Assembly: GCF_900765565.1 (NCBI RefSeq) | Contig: NZ_CAAFRZ010000017.1 | Span: forward strand, 1 to 6,810 | Direction of reading: 5' to 3' | Source of the DNA: an uncultured Dialister sp. | GTDB lineage: Bacteria; Bacillota; Negativicutes; Veillonellales; Dialisteraceae | Length of the DNA stretch: 6,810 nucleotides | Notes under the pieces: generated by a model | The model's input: only the letters and a program-made list of their open reading frames with translations | Databases searched by the model: none | Told to the model about the DNA's origin: nothing | In this document: positions 5,874 through 6,810 of the stretch, in pieces | Position numbering within the stretch: position 1 is the stretch's first letter | Layout of the letters: each line of letters begins with the position of its first letter | Position numbers and translations under genes: made by a program

Positions 5874-6140
5874 TTCATTTTTCTTATTATTCGAATTCCG
5901 TATAGCAGCACCCATGTATGAGCAGGACAGATAACAGCTGCCCCAGTAGATTCGCCTGCCAATACAGGGCTGAGGGGGCGTGTAAACGGTCAGAGCTTCG
6001 GACCTTTTACTTTTAAGCATTGCGCCGGACCGGTCCTGCGAACCAGATGATAAATGTATGGGCAGCCATCCGGATATACAGGAACTTCCAGCTGCCAGTC
6101 CTCCAGGAAAGGCTGGCAGACTTTATTGGAGGCGAATAAG
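5874..6140. other. Intergenic, no supported gene
   Basis: Two overlapping minus-strand frames are open here. One ends at 5990 without a plausible start. The other begins at an ATG at 6020, lacks a ribosome binding site and runs through the T-box promoter and Stem I. Neither is supported. A hairpin CTGCCAG/CTGGCAG lies at 6092-6119 without a T-run. A decayed gene fragment cannot be excluded. Confidence 0.4.
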
Positions 6141-6184
6141 AATAAAAAGAGCCCAATACGATTTAGTGAATCGTATCAGGCTCT
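6141..6184 (-). terminator. Terminator, probably of dps
   Basis: On the minus strand AGAGCC-TG-ATACGATT pairs with AATCGTAT-TG-GGCTCT around a 5-nt loop (6184-6148). The stem is 14 bp with one symmetric 2x2 internal loop and is followed by a U-rich tail TTTTATT. It is the first good minus-strand terminator after the dps stop codon, about 190 nt downstream, so the dps mRNA would carry the intervening repeat in its 3' end. Confidence 0.75.
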
Positions 6185-6204
6185 ATCAGGTTCGTATGGA
6201 ATCA

Positions 6205-6220
6205 ATGGATGGATGGATGG
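6205..6220. repeat. Tetranucleotide repeat (ATGG)4
   Basis: Four perfect tandem ATGG units occur in non-coding DNA between the dps terminator and the copy B repeat. A tract this short may vary by slippage but affects no visible gene. Confidence 0.7.
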
Positions 6221-6253
6221 GAAGTGGGAAGCCGGATGAAACAGGGGAAAATC

Positions 6254-6340
6254 TCAGCCGCTCCGCGGCAAATGCACCCCCTCTGTCAGCTTCGCTGACA
6301 GAGGGGGTGACAAGTCTCAAGCCTGCGGCAAAGCCGCGGG
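6254..6340. repeat. Palindromic intergenic repeat, copy B
   Basis: The head (cagccgctccgcggcaaatg, from 6255) closely resembles the head of copy A at 3134. It is followed by a perfect 16-bp hairpin with arms CACCCCCTCTGTCAGC (6275-6290) and its complement (6294-6309) around a TTC loop, then a smaller hairpin GCGGC-AAA-GCCGC (6325-6337). It differs from copy A in hairpin sequence and lacks the long inner stem. It lies in the 3' untranslated region of dps. The arrangement fits a dispersed REP-like family; there is no coding capacity. Confidence 0.65.
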
Positions 6341-6372
6341 GCCTCAATTCAAACCTCAAATCTCAATTCTAT
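6341..6372. other. Short AT-rich spacer after dps
   Basis: This stretch contains loosely repeated CTCAA/TCAATTC words just beyond the dps stop codon. No hairpin or motif of its own was recognised. Confidence 0.35.
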
Positions 6373-6801
6373 TTACTTCAGTACCTGTCCCAGCATCCAG
6401 ATTTCTTTGTAGAAGCTTTCGATGTAGTCGTCCATGAGAGCGGAAGTGAGGTAGTCCCCTTCTTCGTCGGCTGCTTTCTTTACGGCCAGTACGTCATCCC
6501 GGAGCACTTTGAAGTCTGCGAGAACGGAGGCGAAGGCTTCGGCGGAGGTGACTTCTTCATTTTCTGCTTCTTTGATGGCACTGATGGCGAGGAATCCTTT
6601 CAGTGTGGATTCCGGTTTCAGGGACAGTTTCAGCATGTCTTCCGCCACGCCGTCCACCATGCCTGCCACCATGTCGTAGTAGCTTTCCAGTTTCGGATGG
6701 TCATCGAAGAAGTGGTAGCCCTTCAGGTACCAGTGATAGCTCTGGAGTTTGTGGTATTCCACCACCAGGTCAGCCAGCAGTTTGTTCAGTAATTTTTCCA
6801 T
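6373..6801 (-). CDS. dps: Dps-family ferritin-like DNA-protection/iron-storage protein
   Basis: This is a 142-residue four-helix ferritin-like protein of the Dps family, which forms dodecamers that oxidise Fe2+ with peroxide and store it, protecting DNA. The ferroxidase-site residues are all present with exact family spacing: H23 (SYHWYLKG), H35 (DDHPKLE), D50 and E54 (MVDGVAEDML). The following KPESTLKGFL (62-71) is also a Dps hallmark. Typical members have about 150-170 residues; this one lacks a long N-terminal tail, so lysine-tail DNA binding is unlikely, although the dodecamer and ferroxidase functions should be intact. The start ATG at 6801 leaves only nine bases before the window edge, so its ribosome binding site and promoter, often peroxide-regulated in this family, are not visible. 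A probable terminator lies at 6141-6184. Confidence 0.94.
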   Translation of the reverse strand: MEKLLNKLLADLVVEYHKLQSYHWYLKGYHFFDDHPKLESYYDMVAGMVDGVAEDMLKLSLKPESTLKGFLAISAIKEAENEEVTSAEAFASVLADFKVLRDDVLAVKKAADEEGDYLTSALMDDYIESFYKEIWMLGQVLK

Positions 6802-6810
6802 GATTATTTC

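Noticed and set aside
5796..6020. Minus-strand 74-codon frame
   Set aside because: It has no ribosome binding site and overlaps the sigma-70 promoter and the beginning of T-box Stem I. No family resemblance was recognised.
5990..6140. Minus-strand open stretch ending at 5990 with a protein-like translation (for example LEVPVYPDGCPYIYHLVRR)
   Set aside because: It has no start codon or ribosome binding site and reads back into the dps terminator. It may be a decayed gene fragment, but nothing supports a gene.
6205..6340. Possible CRISPR array from clustered short repeats
   Set aside because: The repeats are a tetranucleotide run and single hairpins. There are no regularly spaced identical units and no cas genes.
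6058..6792. Long + strand frame of 244 codons
   Set aside because: Its larger part is antisense to dps, and the rest crosses the repeat and terminator region.

Overview
The window looks like chromosomal DNA of a moderately GC-rich member of the Bacillota. The main reason is a T-box (tRNA-sensing) leader, a regulator largely confined to that phylum, together with strong AGGAGG-type ribosome binding sites. The gene set (Trk K+ uptake, a branched-chain amino acid binding protein, a Bax-inhibitor-1 family protein, Dps) and the G/C-rich third codon positions would fit a gut Negativicute or Clostridium relative, but the genus cannot be fixed from what is visible.

Layout. Bases 1-86 are the 5' end of a group IIC intron on the minus strand, running off the left edge. 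It sits 8 nt behind a perfect 22-nt terminator palindrome (95-116). A short promoter region then leads into a two-gene + strand operon, trkA (317-1663) and trkH (1665-3113), which together encode a complete low-affinity K+ uptake system. A 351-bp gap (3114-3464) holds a nested palindromic repeat and a strong bidirectional terminator. The rest of the window is transcribed from the minus strand: a seven-helix Bax-inhibitor-1/YbhL-type membrane protein (3465-4172, own promoter), a LivJ/LivK-type lipoprotein receptor (4287-5441), its long T-box leader and promoter (5468-5873), an intergenic stretch with a second, related repeat and a terminator (5874-6372), and a complete dps gene (6373-6801) at the right edge.

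How the parts work together. TrkA is the nucleotide-binding gating subunit for the TrkH channel. The binding-protein gene is preceded by a sigma-70-type promoter and a roughly 395-nt leader. This leader has one Stem I with a probable CUC leucine specifier, followed by two successive antiterminator/terminator modules. Transcription should therefore reach the gene only when uncharged tRNA-Leu accumulates, which matches a leucine/isoleucine/valine uptake receptor. No permease or ATPase genes of that transporter lie in the window.

The most notable items are the one-sensor, two-switch T-box, the group IIC intron docked on a terminator, and two related palindromic intergenic repeats. No wholly new system of protein-coding genes is visible; the five complete genes belong to well-known families.
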